DNA from: Jongsikchunia kroppenstedtii DSM 45133
GTDB lineage: Bacteria; Actinomycetota; Actinomycetes; Mycobacteriales; Mycobacteriaceae
Direction: 5' to 3'
Assembly: GCF_000380485.1 (NCBI RefSeq)
Contig: NZ_AQYG01000049.1
Location: 186,001 to 250,000 of the forward strand
DNA: 64,000 nt
A program made the position numbers and the translations under genes. The first letter of the stretch is position 1, and every line of letters starts with the position of its first letter. Positions 1 through 9,705 of the stretch are shown in pieces. Below the pieces are notes generated by a model. The model had not been told where the DNA came from. It was given only the letters and a program-made list of their open reading frames with translations, and searched no databases.

Positions 1-1453
1 CGACGGCGACCCGGTCCCGACGCTGGTACGCGTCGCGGAGCAACGCGACGCAGGCCTCGGTGACGGTGTCGAGCCGCTTGCGGGCGGCCATCGAGCCGGA
101 CAGGTCGAGGGCGAAGACGATCAGATTGCCCTCTTTGCCGCGCCGATCAGCACCCCGGACGTCGCGGGCCTCCACCGAGATTTCGTCGCCGTCGCGATCG
201 ACGGACGCTTCGACGGCCGCCAGGACCGTCCCGACGACATGAATTCCGTTGCCGCCCTGCGGCAGGGCGCGGACCGCGGCACCACGAGTGGTTCGGGCAG
301 CACTGCGCCGACCCGCGTCACCGTTCCCGACGCCTTCCAGACGCAGCCGGGTCACCGCGGACGCGGCCTTGCTGCGGCCGACGGTGCCGTCCGGCGCGGG
401 GGCGTTCTCGGGTCGCTGCGATGCGTCCGGCGACTCGCTCGGGTCGCCGTCCGGTTCGGGCAGGCCGCCGTCCGGCTGGGGATCGGGATCCGGTTCGTCG
501 TCCGAATCCGTCTGCTGCCGAGCTGAATCCAGCGCCTGCTGCAGATCCTCCGGCGGCAGGCCCGGCTCGTCGAACGGATTTCGCCGGGCGCGATGCGGCA
601 GCGCGAGCTCCGCCGCCACCTCGACGTCCTCATCGGCGACTTCGTCGGCCCCGCGCCACGCCGCGTGGGCGCGCGCCGCGCGGGCCACCACGATGTCGCC
701 ACGCAAGCCGTCGACATCCAATTCCGCGCAGAGAGCGGCGATCTGCCGAAGGATGCGCGACGACAGTTGCACGGACGCGACCTGTGCCCGGGCCGCCGCG
801 ATCCGCGCGGCGGCATCATCATCTGCCGGTCGGTACTGTGCGGCAAAGGCTTCCGGATCAGCGTCGTACGCCATCCGGCGCTCGATCACCGCGGTGCGAG
901 CGTCGATGTCACGCGGCGCGGCGACATCGACGGCCAGGCCGAACCGATCCAGCAACTGCGGGCGCAGCTCACCCTCTTCGGGATTCATCGTGCCCACCAA
1001 CACGAACCGCGCCGCATACGAGTGCGAGATGCCATCGCGCTCGACCACCACTCGGCCCATCGCGGCCGCGTCGAGCAGCACGTCGACCAGGTGGTCGGGC
1101 AACAGGTTGACCTCGTCGACATACAGCACACCCTCGTGTGCCCGCGCGAGAAGCCCTGGAGTGAAAGCCTTTTCACCGTCCGACAGGATCTTCTGCAGGT
1201 CGATGGAACCGATGACGCGATCCTCGGTGGCGCCGATCGGCAGGTCGACCACCGCCGCACCGTGACCGAGCAGCGCGCCGACGGCCCGCACCGCCGTCGA
1301 CTTCGCGGTGCCCTTCTCGCCACGGATCAGCACGCCGCCGATGCCGGGCGCGATGGCATTGAGGATCAGCGCGAGCTTCAGCTGTTCCTGACCGACGATG
1401 GCCGAAAACGGGAACGGATACAGATCGACGGGCGCTGTCAGTTCTTCTGCCAC
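1..1453 (-). CDS. Magnesium-chelatase-like ATPase, ChlI-ChlD type (partial, C-terminus outside window)
   Basis: About 484 codons are visible, from a GTG at 1453 to the window edge. The N-terminal part is an AAA+ ATPase: Walker A GEKGTAKS at residues 45-52 and a Walker B-like [10 protein letters not shown] near residue 120. An acidic, proline-rich linker follows (about 350-390). A von Willebrand-A integrin-I domain begins near the left edge, with the metal-binding DLSGS motif at about nt 80-115. This ChlI plus ChlD fusion matches M. tuberculosis Rv2850c, which sits in the same order beside an acetyltransferase and mqo. Family members insert a metal into a tetrapyrrole; a cobalt role in cobalamin synthesis is often suggested for actinobacteria, but that is inference. 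The first 16 nt overlap the upstream acetyltransferase gene, suggesting translational coupling. Confidence 0.9.
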   Translation of the reverse strand, partial: MAEELTAPVDLYPFPFSAIVGQEQLKLALILNAIAPGIGGVLIRGEKGTAKSTAVRAVGALLGHGAAVVDLPIGATEDRVIGSIDLQKILSDGEKAFTPGLLARAHEGVLYVDEVNLLPDHLVDVLLDAAAMGRVVVERDGISHSYAARFVLVGTMNPEEGELRPQLLDRFGLAVDVAAPRDIDARTAVIERRMAYDADPEAFAAQYRPADDDAAARIAAARAQVASVQLSSRILRQIAALCAELDVDGLRGDIVVARAARAHAAWRGADEVADEDVEVAAELALPHRARRNPFDEPGLPPEDLQQALDSARQQTDSDDEPDPDPQPDGGLPEPDGDPSESPDASQRPENAPAPDGTVGRSKAASAVTRLRLEGVGNGDAGRRSAARTTRGAAVRALPQGGNGIHVVGTVLAAVEASVDRDGDEISVEARDVRGADRRGKEGNLIVFALDLSGSMAARKRLDTVTEACVALLRDAYQRRDRVAV

Positions 1454-1905
1454 GCCTTGCCACCCGCCCTCAACATCGGTACGTGCGGCACACCGTCGAG
1501 GAGGTATTCCTCCCCCTCCGGCTCGAAGCCGTGCTTGGCGTACATGTCCACGAGGTACGTCTGCGCATGGATGCGGCACGGCAGGGTGCCCACATCGGCG
1601 AGCGCGGTCTGCAGCAGCCGCGTCGTATGACCCTGCCCGCGCCGAGACGGCGTGGTGCACAGCCGCCCGATCCGGAATGACTTTCCACCCTCATGCTCCT
1701 CGAGCAGCCGCAGGGTGCAGATGATCTCGCCATCCTCCTCCAGCCACAGATGACGGGTGTCGTGCTCGAGATCGCGGCCGTCCAGTTCCTCGTACGGGCA
1801 TTCCTGCTCCACGACGAACACGTCCTGCCGCAGCTTGAGGAGGCGGTACAGGGTCCGCGGGTCGAGGTCGCCCGCCCATTCGCGGTGCAATTGTGCCGAG
1901 TTCAT
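1438..1905 (-). CDS. GNAT-family N-acetyltransferase, ElaA type
   Basis: The 155-residue protein covers a single GNAT fold. The ElaA signature is clear: [13 protein letters not shown] at 31-43 and DLEHDTRHL at 45-53. The acetyl-CoA pyrophosphate loop is RRGQGH at 88-93. The substrate is unknown; ElaA proteins are small cytosolic acetyltransferases. It starts at an ATG 13 nt downstream of mqo and overlaps the chelatase-like gene by 16 nt, so mqo, this gene and the chelatase gene probably form one transcript. The same trio occurs in M. tuberculosis (Rv2852c-Rv2851c-Rv2850c). Confidence 0.9.
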   Translation of the reverse strand: MNSAQLHREWAGDLDPRTLYRLLKLRQDVFVVEQECPYEELDGRDLEHDTRHLWLEEDGEIICTLRLLEEHEGGKSFRIGRLCTTPSRRGQGHTTRLLQTALADVGTLPCRIHAQTYLVDMYAKHGFEPEGEEYLLDGVPHVPMLRAGGKAWQKN

Positions 1906-1918
1906 GGCTGTGACGGTG

Positions 1919-3484
1919 TCACACTGCGGCGTTGTCTGCAGCGGCGCCGTCGGCCGAAGCGCTCAGTGCAGCAGCTCCGTCCGCCGACTGGTCACCCGCC
2001 GGCTCGGTCCAGTTGAGTTCGAGCACCTTCGAGGTCCAGTCCCACACTTGGCTGAACAGCGTCGGGTTGTCGGCCAGCTCGACACCGAGCGACGGCATCA
2101 TCCGCGACAGCTTCGGCTTCCAGCCGTCGTACTGCTTCGGGAAGCATTTCTGCAGCACGTCGAGCATCGCCGGAACCGCGGTCGACGCGCCCGGCGACGC
2201 GCCGAGCAGGCCGGCGATCGTGCCGTCCTCGGCGGCCACCACGGCGGTGCCGAACTCGAGCTGTCCACCCGCACCGACCTTGCGGATCACCTGAACGCGC
2301 TGACCGGCGACGATCAGCTCCCAGTCATCTCCGTCGGCACGCGGCACGAACTCGCTGAGCGTGTCCACACGGTCACTCTTGCCCGCAGCCAGCTCGGAGA
2401 TCAGGTACTTGAGCAGCCCGAATTCCTTGGGCGCGATCGACATCATCGGAACGATGTTGCCGGGCTTGACCGTCTTGAGCAGATCAGTGTTGCCGCCCTC
2501 CTTGAGGAACTTCGGCGACCAGCCGGCGTAGGGACCGAACAACAGGCCGGCCTTGCCGTTGATGACCCGAGTGTCCAAGTGCGGCACCGACATCGGCGGC
2601 GCACCGACGGCGGCCTTGCCGTAGACCTTGGCGTTGTGCTCGGCGGCCAGCTCCGGGTTGGTGGCCCGGAAGAATGCACCCGACACCGGGAAGCCGCCGA
2701 ATCCCTTGGCCTCCTTGATGCCCGAGCGCTGCAGCAGCTGCAGGGCACCGCCGCCGGCGCCGACGAAGACGAACTTCGCCTGGACGCTGGACTTCTCGCC
2801 GGTCCGCAGGTTCTTCACCTTTACGATCCAGGAGCCGTCGGACTGCTTGTTCAGGTTGGTCACCGCGTGGCCGAAGCGCACCGAACCGGTCTGGCCGACG
2901 TAGTTGAGCAGCTGCTGGGTGAGCGCGCCGAAGTCGACGTCGGTGCCGCCCTCGAACCAGTTGAGCCCCACCGGATCCGAGAAGTCACGGCCCGCCGACA
3001 TCAGCGGCAGCCGCTTGGTGAACTCGGCCTCGTCGTCGATCCACTCCATGCCCTTGAACAGGGTGTGGTCCGCGAGCGCCTCATACCGCTTGCGCAGGTA
3101 TTTCACGTTGTCGGCACCGTGCACGAAACTCACGTGCGGGATCGGATTGATGAATTCCTTGGGGTGGGACAGAAGCCCTTCCTCGACGGCGTGCGCCCAG
3201 AACTGGCGTGACACCTGGAACTGCTCGTTGATGGCGATCGCCTTGGTGACGTCGACCTCGCCGTCGGCCTTCTGCGGCGTGTAGTTCAGCTCGCAGAGCG
3301 CCGAGTGACCGGTGCCCGCGTTGTTCCACGGATCGCTGCTCTCGGCCGCAGCGGCGTCGAGGCGCTCATAGACGTTGATCGACCAGTCGGGCTGCAGCTG
3401 ACGGATCAGCGCGCCCAGCGTGGCGCTCATGATTCCGGCACCTACGAGAACGACATCGGTCTTCACTGGCGACTGTGTAGTCAC
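1919..3484 (-). CDS. mqo: Malate:quinone oxidoreductase
   Basis: The 521-residue product is a peripheral membrane FAD enzyme that oxidises malate to oxaloacetate and passes electrons to menaquinone, working in both the TCA cycle and the respiratory chain. The N-terminus has the Rossmann dinucleotide site [14 protein letters not shown] (residues 11-24). Conserved Mqo blocks follow, including [11 protein letters not shown] and the C-terminal [16 protein letters not shown]. The length is close to the usual ~490-500; the excess is a low-complexity alanine/serine tail in the last ~25 residues. The start is a GTG at 3484. A 111-bp gap separates it from the divergent hydrolase gene, so promoters for both lie there. 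Confidence 0.96.
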   Translation of the reverse strand: MTTQSPVKTDVVLVGAGIMSATLGALIRQLQPDWSINVYERLDAAAAESSDPWNNAGTGHSALCELNYTPQKADGEVDVTKAIAINEQFQVSRQFWAHAVEEGLLSHPKEFINPIPHVSFVHGADNVKYLRKRYEALADHTLFKGMEWIDDEAEFTKRLPLMSAGRDFSDPVGLNWFEGGTDVDFGALTQQLLNYVGQTGSVRFGHAVTNLNKQSDGSWIVKVKNLRTGEKSSVQAKFVFVGAGGGALQLLQRSGIKEAKGFGGFPVSGAFFRATNPELAAEHNAKVYGKAAVGAPPMSVPHLDTRVINGKAGLLFGPYAGWSPKFLKEGGNTDLLKTVKPGNIVPMMSIAPKEFGLLKYLISELAAGKSDRVDTLSEFVPRADGDDWELIVAGQRVQVIRKVGAGGQLEFGTAVVAAEDGTIAGLLGASPGASTAVPAMLDVLQKCFPKQYDGWKPKLSRMMPSLGVELADNPTLFSQVWDWTSKVLELNWTEPAGDQSADGAAALSASADGAAADNAAV

Positions 3485-3595
3485 GCCCGCTCCATCTTCT
3501 CCAGCTGATAGCCAACTTGTTTACGCCTCGGTAAGGGCGACGCCTGTCATTGTTCCCCATGACGTCCGGGCCTGACCATTCTCCCCCAGGCCGGG

Positions 3596-4645
3596 GTGTC
3601 GTACGCCATATATCCTGCCCAGGTGACCGAATCCGCTGCCGATCTCTGGCTCGCTGACCTCCTCGGACCCGGCTACCAAGCCCTCACCTTGGAGCTCGGC
3701 GACGACCCCGACGGCGAGAGCCCGATCGCCGCCACGCTGGTGCGCCGCGAACCGCGGTCGGACGACCCGCCGGCCACCGCGAGCGTGCTGTACGTGCACG
3801 GGTTGTCGGACTACTTCTTCCAGACCGACCTGGCCGATGCGTTCGCCGCGCGCGGCTACCGCTTCTACGCGCTCGATCTCCGCAAATGCGGACGCTCGCG
3901 GCGGCCGGGACAGACCGGACATCACATCACCGATCTGCGCCGGTACGACCTCGAGCTCGAATGGGCCATGTCGCGGATCGCCGTCGACATGCCCGACGCC
4001 CCGGTCGTGGCCGCGGCGCATTCAACCGGCGGGCTGATCATCGCGTGGTGGGCGCAGCGGCGACGGCAGCGGGCGGTCGGCACGCCGCTGACCGGGCTCG
4101 TCCTCAACAGCCCCTTCCTCGACCTGCACGGGTCGGCGCTGCTGCGCACCGTCGGCACCGGGGCGCTGCGCGGCGTCGCCGCGGCGGTGCCGGGCCGCAT
4201 GGTGCCGCTGCCGCCGTCGAGCGCCTATGGCGACAGCATCCACCTCAGCCGCAATGGCGAATGGGACTACAACCTGGACTTCAAGCCGCTCGGCGGCTTC
4301 GGGGTGACATTCGGCTTCATCAACGCGGTCCGCCGCGCGCAGGCCGATCTCCACCGCGGGTGGGACACCGGGACGACCTCACTCGTGCTGCGTTCGGATG
4401 CCAGCGCGCTGGGCGGCGACTATCGGCCCGAGGTCGATCGGGCCGACTGCGTGCTGGACGTCCACCAGATCGCGCAGTGGGCGGGATGTCTCGGCGGCCG
4501 ACTGACCTCGATTCCGATTCCGGGCGCGCGCCACGACGTCTTCCTCTCCCAGCCCGATGCGCGCGCCACGGCCTACGCCGAGCTCGATGAATGGCTCCGG
4601 TTCAACGAGTCTCGGCTGAAGCCGGATCCGGTCATCGCGCCCTGA
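3596..4645 (+). CDS. Alpha/beta hydrolase (Rv2854-like)
   Basis: The 349-residue protein has an alpha/beta-hydrolase core: oxyanion strand VLYVHGLSDYFF (65-76), a second strand FYALDLRKCGRS, and a nucleophile elbow AHSTGG with Ser at 143. A downstream GARHDVF is a plausible catalytic histidine region. It resembles lysophospholipase-type serine hydrolases; the substrate is not deducible. A homologue lies beside mqo in M. tuberculosis (Rv2854). The start is uncertain: GTG at 3596 opens the frame, but a second in-frame GTG at 3623 begins VTESAADLW, where the conserved part starts, and fits equally well. No strong ribosome site distinguishes them. Confidence 0.85.
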   Translation: MSYAIYPAQVTESAADLWLADLLGPGYQALTLELGDDPDGESPIAATLVRREPRSDDPPATASVLYVHGLSDYFFQTDLADAFAARGYRFYALDLRKCGRSRRPGQTGHHITDLRRYDLELEWAMSRIAVDMPDAPVVAAAHSTGGLIIAWWAQRRRQRAVGTPLTGLVLNSPFLDLHGSALLRTVGTGALRGVAAAVPGRMVPLPPSSAYGDSIHLSRNGEWDYNLDFKPLGGFGVTFGFINAVRRAQADLHRGWDTGTTSLVLRSDASALGGDYRPEVDRADCVLDVHQIAQWAGCLGGRLTSIPIPGARHDVFLSQPDARATAYAELDEWLRFNESRLKPDPVIAP

Positions 4646-4714
4646 TCGTCGGCCGGGACTTGTTTGATGGAAACCACGGACGCCGGCACGACGACAGTCG
4701 AGGGGTGATTGACC

Positions 4715-5003
4715 ATGGCCAAGCCCGACGTGATGAGCCTGGCTGCCGATGAGCGGCGTGATCTCGCCGACTTCCTCGAGACGCTCACACCCCGGCAGTG
4801 GGACGGCCAATCACTATGCGCCGACTGGACGGTACGGGAAGTCGCGGTGCATGTCGTCAGCTACGAGGATCTCGGTGTCGCGGGCACGGCGGCGCGACTG
4901 GTCCGCGGACGGTTCAGCCTGGACCGCACCAATCCGCTCGGCGTTCAAGCCGGGGGTGGCGCAGTTGACAGAGCGGATCGACGGGCGACTCGCTGGCCGC
5001 TAG
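4715..5003 (+). pseudogene. Remnant of a maleylpyruvate isomerase / mycothiol-dependent DinB-fold gene
   Basis: An ATG at 4715 lies 9 nt after a good ribosome site (GAGGGG, 4700-4705). It opens a frame for about 75 residues with the N-terminal signature of the family: LTPRQWDGQSLCADWTVRE and then HVVSY, followed by RGRFSLDRTN. Near 4940-4950 the family-like reading moves to another frame, which continues as KPGVAQLTERIDGRLAGR and stops at 5003. The family is about 200 residues, so more than half, including the remainder of the metal-binding domain, is gone, and the remnant stops 20 bp short of cobQ. The parent family uses mycothiol or has a DinB-like fold; this copy should be non-functional. 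Confidence 0.72.
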
Positions 5004-5023
5004 CCGCCCGCCCAGCGGGGCGA

Positions 5024-6544
5024 TTACGATTCCATCGATACCCGCAGAACCGGCCGCTGAAGCGGGCGCCCCTGCGCAATCCCGATGAGCGCGTCTACAT
5101 CGACGTATTCATCGACGAGATCGGCTGCCGCGTCAAAGCGATCTTCCTGCAGCCTAGCGAAACTCGCGGCCTCGTCCACGACGAAGTCCCGGCCGGCACG
5201 ATCGGCCACGGTGCGCAGGAACGCTTTTCGGAATTCGTCGGCGACGAACAGTCCGTGCCAGTGGGTGCCGATTATCGATCCGCGCACGCTGCCCTCGGAT
5301 GTCCCGTCGTCGGCGACCAACAGCCCCTGGTCGCCGCTGCCGACCACCCGGCCGTGATGGATCTCGTAGCCGGACACCTTCTCTCCCAGCGCGATTCCAC
5401 TCCGATTGATCAGGATCTTGTCGGCGTCGAACTCGACCTCCAGGTCGAGCAGCCCCAGACCGGCGACCACTCCCACGCCGGACTCGACCGGATCGACGAT
5501 GCTGCGCGCCAACATCTGGTAGCCGCCGCAGATCGCCAGAATCGGACCGCCGCGGCCCGCGCGTTCGACCAACGCGTCGGCCAGACCACGCTGGCGCAGC
5601 CAGCCAAGATCGTCGACGGTCGCCTTGGTGCCCGGCAGCACGACCAGGTCGGCCGCCGCGATCGACCCGGGGTCGTCGACCCAGGTGACATCGACGCCGG
5701 GCTCGGCCGCCAGCGCCTCCACGTCCGTCGTATTGGACACCCGCGGCAGCCGGATCGCCCCGACACGCAGGCGCTGCGATCCCCGTCCCGCATGCGGAAT
5801 CCCCACCGTGGCACCGATTTTGACGCCCAGCGAGTCCTCGGCGTCCAGCCAGAGCCGCTCGTCGAACGGCAGCACCCCGTAGGTCGGCCGGCCGGTACGG
5901 CGTTCCAGGTCGTCGAGCCCCGGCTGCAGCAGGCCGGGATCGCCGCGGAATTTGTTGATCAGGAATCCAGCGATCAGCCGCTGATCGTCGGGTTCCAGCG
6001 CGGCGACGGTGCCCAGCAGATGCGCCAGTACCCCTCCGCGGTCGATGTCGCCGACCACGATCACCGGCATGTCGGCGGCCCGCGCCAGACCCATGTTCGT
6101 GATGTCGCTGCGTCGCAGATTGATCTCGGCCGGCGATCCGGCGCCCTCGCACAGGACGACCTCGAAATCGTTTCGCAGCGCAGCCAATTCCGCATTCACC
6201 ACGTCGGCAAGTTCGGCCCGACGCTGGTGGTAGTCGGTCGCACCGACCGAGCCGATCGCCTTGCCGCGCACCACGACCTGCGACCGGCGGTCCGAACCCG
6301 GTTTCAGCAGAACGGGATTGAACCGCACCGACGGCTCCACTCCCGCCGCCGCGGCCTGCATCGCCTGCGCCCGACCGATCTCGCCGCCGTCGGCGGTCAC
6401 CACCGAATTGTTGGACATGTTCTGCGCCTTGAACGGCGCCACCGATAGGCCGCGCCGCCGCAGGCTCCGGCAGAGCGCGGCGACCACAAGGGATTTGCCA
6501 GCATCCGAACTGGTGCCGGCGACGAGCAGCGCCCCGCCAGTCAC
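5024..6544 (-). CDS. cobQ: Cobyric acid synthase (glutamine-hydrolysing)
   Basis: The 506-residue product amidates four side-chain carboxylates of adenosyl-cobyrinic a,c-diamide in late cobalamin synthesis. An N-terminal ATP-binding domain starts with the P-loop-like GTSSDAGKS (10-18) and the CobQ-typical KAQNMSNNS (39-47). The C-terminal class-I-like glutaminase domain has its nucleophile in [10 protein letters not shown] (Cys339) and a conserved SGYEIHHG block. The length is normal. The ATG is at 6544. Upstream on the same strand, 87 bp away, is map, separated by a 68-bp palindromic repeat. The chelatase-like ATPase at the left edge may belong to the same pathway. Confidence 0.96.
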   Translation of the reverse strand: MTGGALLVAGTSSDAGKSLVVAALCRSLRRRGLSVAPFKAQNMSNNSVVTADGGEIGRAQAMQAAAAGVEPSVRFNPVLLKPGSDRRSQVVVRGKAIGSVGATDYHQRRAELADVVNAELAALRNDFEVVLCEGAGSPAEINLRRSDITNMGLARAADMPVIVVGDIDRGGVLAHLLGTVAALEPDDQRLIAGFLINKFRGDPGLLQPGLDDLERRTGRPTYGVLPFDERLWLDAEDSLGVKIGATVGIPHAGRGSQRLRVGAIRLPRVSNTTDVEALAAEPGVDVTWVDDPGSIAAADLVVLPGTKATVDDLGWLRQRGLADALVERAGRGGPILAICGGYQMLARSIVDPVESGVGVVAGLGLLDLEVEFDADKILINRSGIALGEKVSGYEIHHGRVVGSGDQGLLVADDGTSEGSVRGSIIGTHWHGLFVADEFRKAFLRTVADRAGRDFVVDEAASFARLQEDRFDAAADLVDEYVDVDALIGIAQGRPLQRPVLRVSMES

Positions 6545-6560
6545 GTGCCCCTCATCCGCA

Positions 6561-6628
6561 GATCCGCGCCACTTGTGTGGATCCGCGCCGGCTGCAGCTG
6601 GCGCGGATCCACGAAAGTGGCGCGGATT
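6561..6628. repeat. 68-bp REP-like palindromic element, copy 1
   Basis: Two 28-bp arms (6561-6588 and 6601-6628) are inverted copies with three mismatches, around a 12-bp centre that contains CTGCAG. Each arm itself holds two copies of ATCCGCG(C). It fills the space between the map stop and the cobQ start, so it could act as a transcript terminator or processing hairpin, although it lacks a convincing U-run. A second copy of the same length lies at 47461-47528 with about 55 of 68 positions identical by eye. Confidence 0.8.
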
Positions 6629-6631
6629 TTG

Positions 6632-7507
6632 TCAGGAGTCCGCATCGGGCAGCGTGAGGATCTCGGCGCCCGATTCGGTGACGACCAGCGTGTGCTCGAA
6701 CTGCGCCGACCACTTGCGATCCTGGGTGACTACCGTCCAGTTGTCGGTCCACATCTCCCAGGGCAGCCCGCCGAGATTGATCATCGGCTCGATGGTGAAC
6801 ACCATCCCCGGCTCCAGCACGGTGTCGACATTGGGCTGGTCGTAATGGAGCACGACCAGTCCGTTGTGGAAGGTCTCGCCGATGCCGTGACCGGTGAAGT
6901 CGCGGACCACGGTGTAGCCGAAGCGATTCGCATACGACTCGATCACCCGGCCGACCACATTCAACTCCCGGCCGGGCCGCACCGCCTTGATCGACCGCAT
7001 CATCGCCTCGCGGGTGCGCTCCACCAGGTCGGTAGCCTCCTGCGAGACATCACCGGCCAGGAAGGTGGCGTTGGTGTCGCCGTGGGCACCATCGATATAC
7101 GCGGTGACGTCGATGTTGACGATGTCCCCGTCCTGAATGACCGTTGAGTCCGGAATCCCATGGCAGATCACCTCATTCAGCGAGGTGCAGCACGACTTCG
7201 GAAACCCCTTGTAGCCGAGCGTCGACGGGTAGGCGCCGTGATCGCACATGTACTCATGGGCGATGCGGTCGAGCTCGTCGGTGGTGACCCCGGGTTCGAC
7301 CGCTTTGCCGGCCTCGGCCAGCGCATTGGCCGCGATCTTGCTGGCAACCCGTACCTTCTCGATCACCTCGGGCGTCTGCACCCAGGGCTCGTTGCCCTCG
7401 TTGACGGTCGCCTTCCACGCGTACTCCGGCCGCTCGATCGACGTCGGCACACTGCGTTCGGGGCTGAGTGTTCCGGGAGTCAGCGGTGCACGGGTCGCGG
7501 TAGACAT
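6632..7507 (-). CDS. map: Methionine aminopeptidase, type I
   Basis: The 291-residue cytosolic metalloprotease removes initiator methionine. It has an N-terminal extension (about 40 residues, typical of the actinobacterial MapB form) before the pita-bread fold. The five metal ligands are visible: D133 and D144 in [17 protein letters not shown]207 in FTGHGIGE, E240 in FTIEPMI and E271 in EHT. ATG 7507 is preferred over an upstream in-frame start because GGGGA lies just before it and the longer version would reach into the divergent transporter promoter. M. tuberculosis mapB (Rv2861c) is in an equivalent neighbourhood. Confidence 0.96.
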   Translation of the reverse strand: MSTATRAPLTPGTLSPERSVPTSIERPEYAWKATVNEGNEPWVQTPEVIEKVRVASKIAANALAEAGKAVEPGVTTDELDRIAHEYMCDHGAYPSTLGYKGFPKSCCTSLNEVICHGIPDSTVIQDGDIVNIDVTAYIDGAHGDTNATFLAGDVSQEATDLVERTREAMMRSIKAVRPGRELNVVGRVIESYANRFGYTVVRDFTGHGIGETFHNGLVVLHYDQPNVDTVLEPGMVFTIEPMINLGGLPWEMWTDNWTVVTQDRKWSAQFEHTLVVTESGAEILTLPDADS

Positions 7508-7552
7508 GATCCCCACTTTAGCTGCCGAACAAGCCCCGCATTCGGCGGTAAG

Positions 7553-7571
7553 TAAGGTAGACCTCACCGCC
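7553..7571. promoter_or_regulatory. Possible iron-regulator (IdeR/DtxR) box before hmuT-like gene
   Basis: The sequence TAAGGTAGACCTCACCGCC matches the DtxR/IdeR consensus (TTAGGTTAGGCTAACCTAA) at about 10 of 19 positions, including both AGGT and ACC half-site cores. It lies in the divergent gap between map and the iron/haem transporter, 27 bp before the transporter start. The match is partial, so this is a candidate only. Confidence 0.35.
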
Positions 7572-7597
7572 TTGTCGTCGACCTGAGGAGCGTGCGC

Positions 7598-8620
7598 GTG
7601 CGTCGATCACCGCTGGCCGCGATCACCGTGACCGTGCTTGCAACGATCCTGGTCCTCGCTGGATGCTCCACCGAGCCGATCAAGACCGGCGCATCCTCGA
7701 ACCAGTCCGCCCACCTCCGCAGCGGCCCGCAGACGGCGAACGTGACCACTCCGGCGATCCGGCCGGTCGCCGACAATCCGACCCCGACGCTGCCGGTCAC
7801 CGTGCCCTCGGTCGGCACCGGCGACGTCACCGTGCGGTCCGCGGACCGGATCATCTCACTCGACCGCAACGGCACCCTCGGCACGATCGTCTACTCGCTC
7901 GGCCTCGGCAGCCACGTGGTCGCACGCGACCAGTCGACCACCTTCCCCCAGGCCGCTGGCCTGCCGGTGGTCACCGGCGGCGCCCATCAGGTCGACGTCG
8001 AGGCCGTCCTCAAGGCGAACCCCACCGTGGTGCTCGCCGACGAACTCACCGGCGCGGCCACCCTGAACCAGCTGCGCTCAGCCGGCATCACCGTCGTGGT
8101 ATTCAGCGGAGACCGCTCGGTCAATGGCGCGCCGACTCTCATCGAGCAGGTCGCCGCCGCGCTCGGCGTCCCGGCCGCAGGCAAGACGCTCGCCGATCGC
8201 ACGCGCACCGAGATCGCCGCCGCGATCAAGAAGGTGCCGCAGTCGAATCCGCGGCCCAAGATCGCCTTCATGTACCTGCGGGGCAGCCTGCAGTTCATCG
8301 CCGGGAAGGACTCGTCGGCGGACGGCCTGATCACCGCACTCGGCGGTTCGGACGCCGGCGCCGACGCCGGTCTGACGACCGAGTTCACCCAGATCACGCC
8401 CGAGGCGATGATCAACGCGAATCCCGATGTGCTGCTGGTGATGTCGCAGGGCGCCGACTCGGTGGGCGGCATGGATGCCGTGCTGAAGCTGCCGGGTATC
8501 GCGCAGACCAACGCCGGGCGCGACCGCCGCATCGTGCAGATGGACCAGACCGAACTGCTCGCCTTCGGCCCGGACACCGGCGCGGTGATCACGGCCCTCG
8601 CCCAGGCGATGTACAAGTAG
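7598..8620 (+). CDS. hmuT: Haem/iron ABC transporter substrate-binding lipoprotein (HmuT-like)
   Basis: The 340-residue protein is an exported lipoprotein: charged start, hydrophobic core, and lipobox VLAGC with the lipidated Cys at 23. The rest is a periplasmic-binding-protein class III fold. [20 protein letters not shown] and [12 protein letters not shown] match the HmuT haem-binding family, and the C-terminal [11 protein letters not shown] is also typical. GTG 7598 is chosen because GAGGAG (7585-7590) is 7 nt before it; GTG 7592 is too close. It is the first gene of a three-gene importer. A siderophore rather than haem cannot be excluded. Confidence 0.85.
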   Translation: MRRSPLAAITVTVLATILVLAGCSTEPIKTGASSNQSAHLRSGPQTANVTTPAIRPVADNPTPTLPVTVPSVGTGDVTVRSADRIISLDRNGTLGTIVYSLGLGSHVVARDQSTTFPQAAGLPVVTGGAHQVDVEAVLKANPTVVLADELTGAATLNQLRSAGITVVVFSGDRSVNGAPTLIEQVAAALGVPAAGKTLADRTRTEIAAAIKKVPQSNPRPKIAFMYLRGSLQFIAGKDSSADGLITALGGSDAGADAGLTTEFTQITPEAMINANPDVLLVMSQGADSVGGMDAVLKLPGIAQTNAGRDRRIVQMDQTELLAFGPDTGAVITALAQAMYK

Positions 8621-8629
8621 CGGCATGAC

Positions 8630-9703
8630 GTGAGCAGCGCACAGACCCGCTCGGTCCGGGACCGATTGGCCGCCGTCCCGATCCGTACCTCCGTCACCAT
8701 CGTCGTGCTGCTCGTCGCGGCACTGGCCCTCGTCGTGCTCTCCGCCAGCATCGGGCAGATGCACATCCCGGCGTCCGAGGTGCTCGGCAGCCTGCTGCAT
8801 CATCTGCACATCGACCTGGGACCGCTCCCGTCGAACCAGAACGGCGAGGAGACCCTCTGGGTCGTGCGGTTCCCCCGAATCGTGTTGGGACTGTTGGTCG
8901 GTGCCGCCCTGGCCGCCGCGGGCTGCCTGCTGCAGGGCGTCCTCGCGAACCCGCTCGCCGAGCCGAGCGTCATCGGCGTCTCGTCCGGAGCGGCCGTCGG
9001 CGCGTCCATCGTGATCGTCGGATTCGGGGTCGGCGCCAGCGGCTGGGGGCAGGCCGGTGCGGCCTTCGGCGGCGGACTGGTGGCCGCCGGCCTGGTCTAC
9101 GCACTCTCCAGTCGCGACGGCACCTCGTCGCCGATCATGCTGGTGCTCACCGGAATCGCGGTGAACGCCGTCGGCGCCGGCATCATCGCCTACTTCATGT
9201 TCATCGCCGGCAACACCGCCCGCGAGCAGATCGTGTTCTGGCAGCTGGGGTCGCTGTCGGCGGCGACCTGGAGTCAGGTCTGGATCGTGCTGCCGCTCAC
9301 CATCGTCGGCATTGCGGCGGCCCTGACCATGGTGCGCAAACTCGACCTGCTGGCGCTGGGCGAACTCTCGGCCGCCTCCCTCGGCATCAGGGTGGAGACC
9401 GTGCGACGCCAGGCCATTGTCCTGGTCGCCATCCTCACCGCAGCCGGCGTGGCCTTCACCGGCATCGTGATGTTCGTCGGGCTGGTGGTGCCGCATGTGA
9501 TGAGGCTGCTGGTCGGCCCGCGGCACGCGATCCTGTTGCCGGCCAGCGTGATCGGCGGCGCCATCGTCATCACCGCGGCCGACCTCGCCTCCCGCACCCT
9601 GGTCCATGCCGCCGACCTGCCGCTGGGCATGCTGACGTCGCTGATCGGCGGACCCGCGTTCTTCATCCTGCTGCGCCGCTCCCGCGCCGGCTGGGGATGG
9701 TGA
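8630..9703 (+). CDS. hmuU: FecCD-family haem/iron ABC transporter permease (HmuU-like)
   Basis: The 357-residue protein is an integral membrane permease with about ten hydrophobic segments. FecCD signatures include RFPRIVLGLLVGAALAAAGC near residue 80, then NPLAEPSVIGVSSGA, and in the C-terminal part FVGLVVPHVMRLLVG, the coupling region that contacts the ATPase, followed by LPLGMLTSLIGGPAFFILL. It starts at a GTG 9 bp after the lipoprotein stop and ends at a TGA 2 bp before the ATPase ATG at 9706, so the three genes are one operon. Confidence 0.93.
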   Translation: MSSAQTRSVRDRLAAVPIRTSVTIVVLLVAALALVVLSASIGQMHIPASEVLGSLLHHLHIDLGPLPSNQNGEETLWVVRFPRIVLGLLVGAALAAAGCLLQGVLANPLAEPSVIGVSSGAAVGASIVIVGFGVGASGWGQAGAAFGGGLVAAGLVYALSSRDGTSSPIMLVLTGIAVNAVGAGIIAYFMFIAGNTAREQIVFWQLGSLSAATWSQVWIVLPLTIVGIAAALTMVRKLDLLALGELSAASLGIRVETVRRQAIVLVAILTAAGVAFTGIVMFVGLVVPHVMRLLVGPRHAILLPASVIGGAIVITAADLASRTLVHAADLPLGMLTSLIGGPAFFILLRRSRAGWGW

Positions 9704-9705
9704 GC

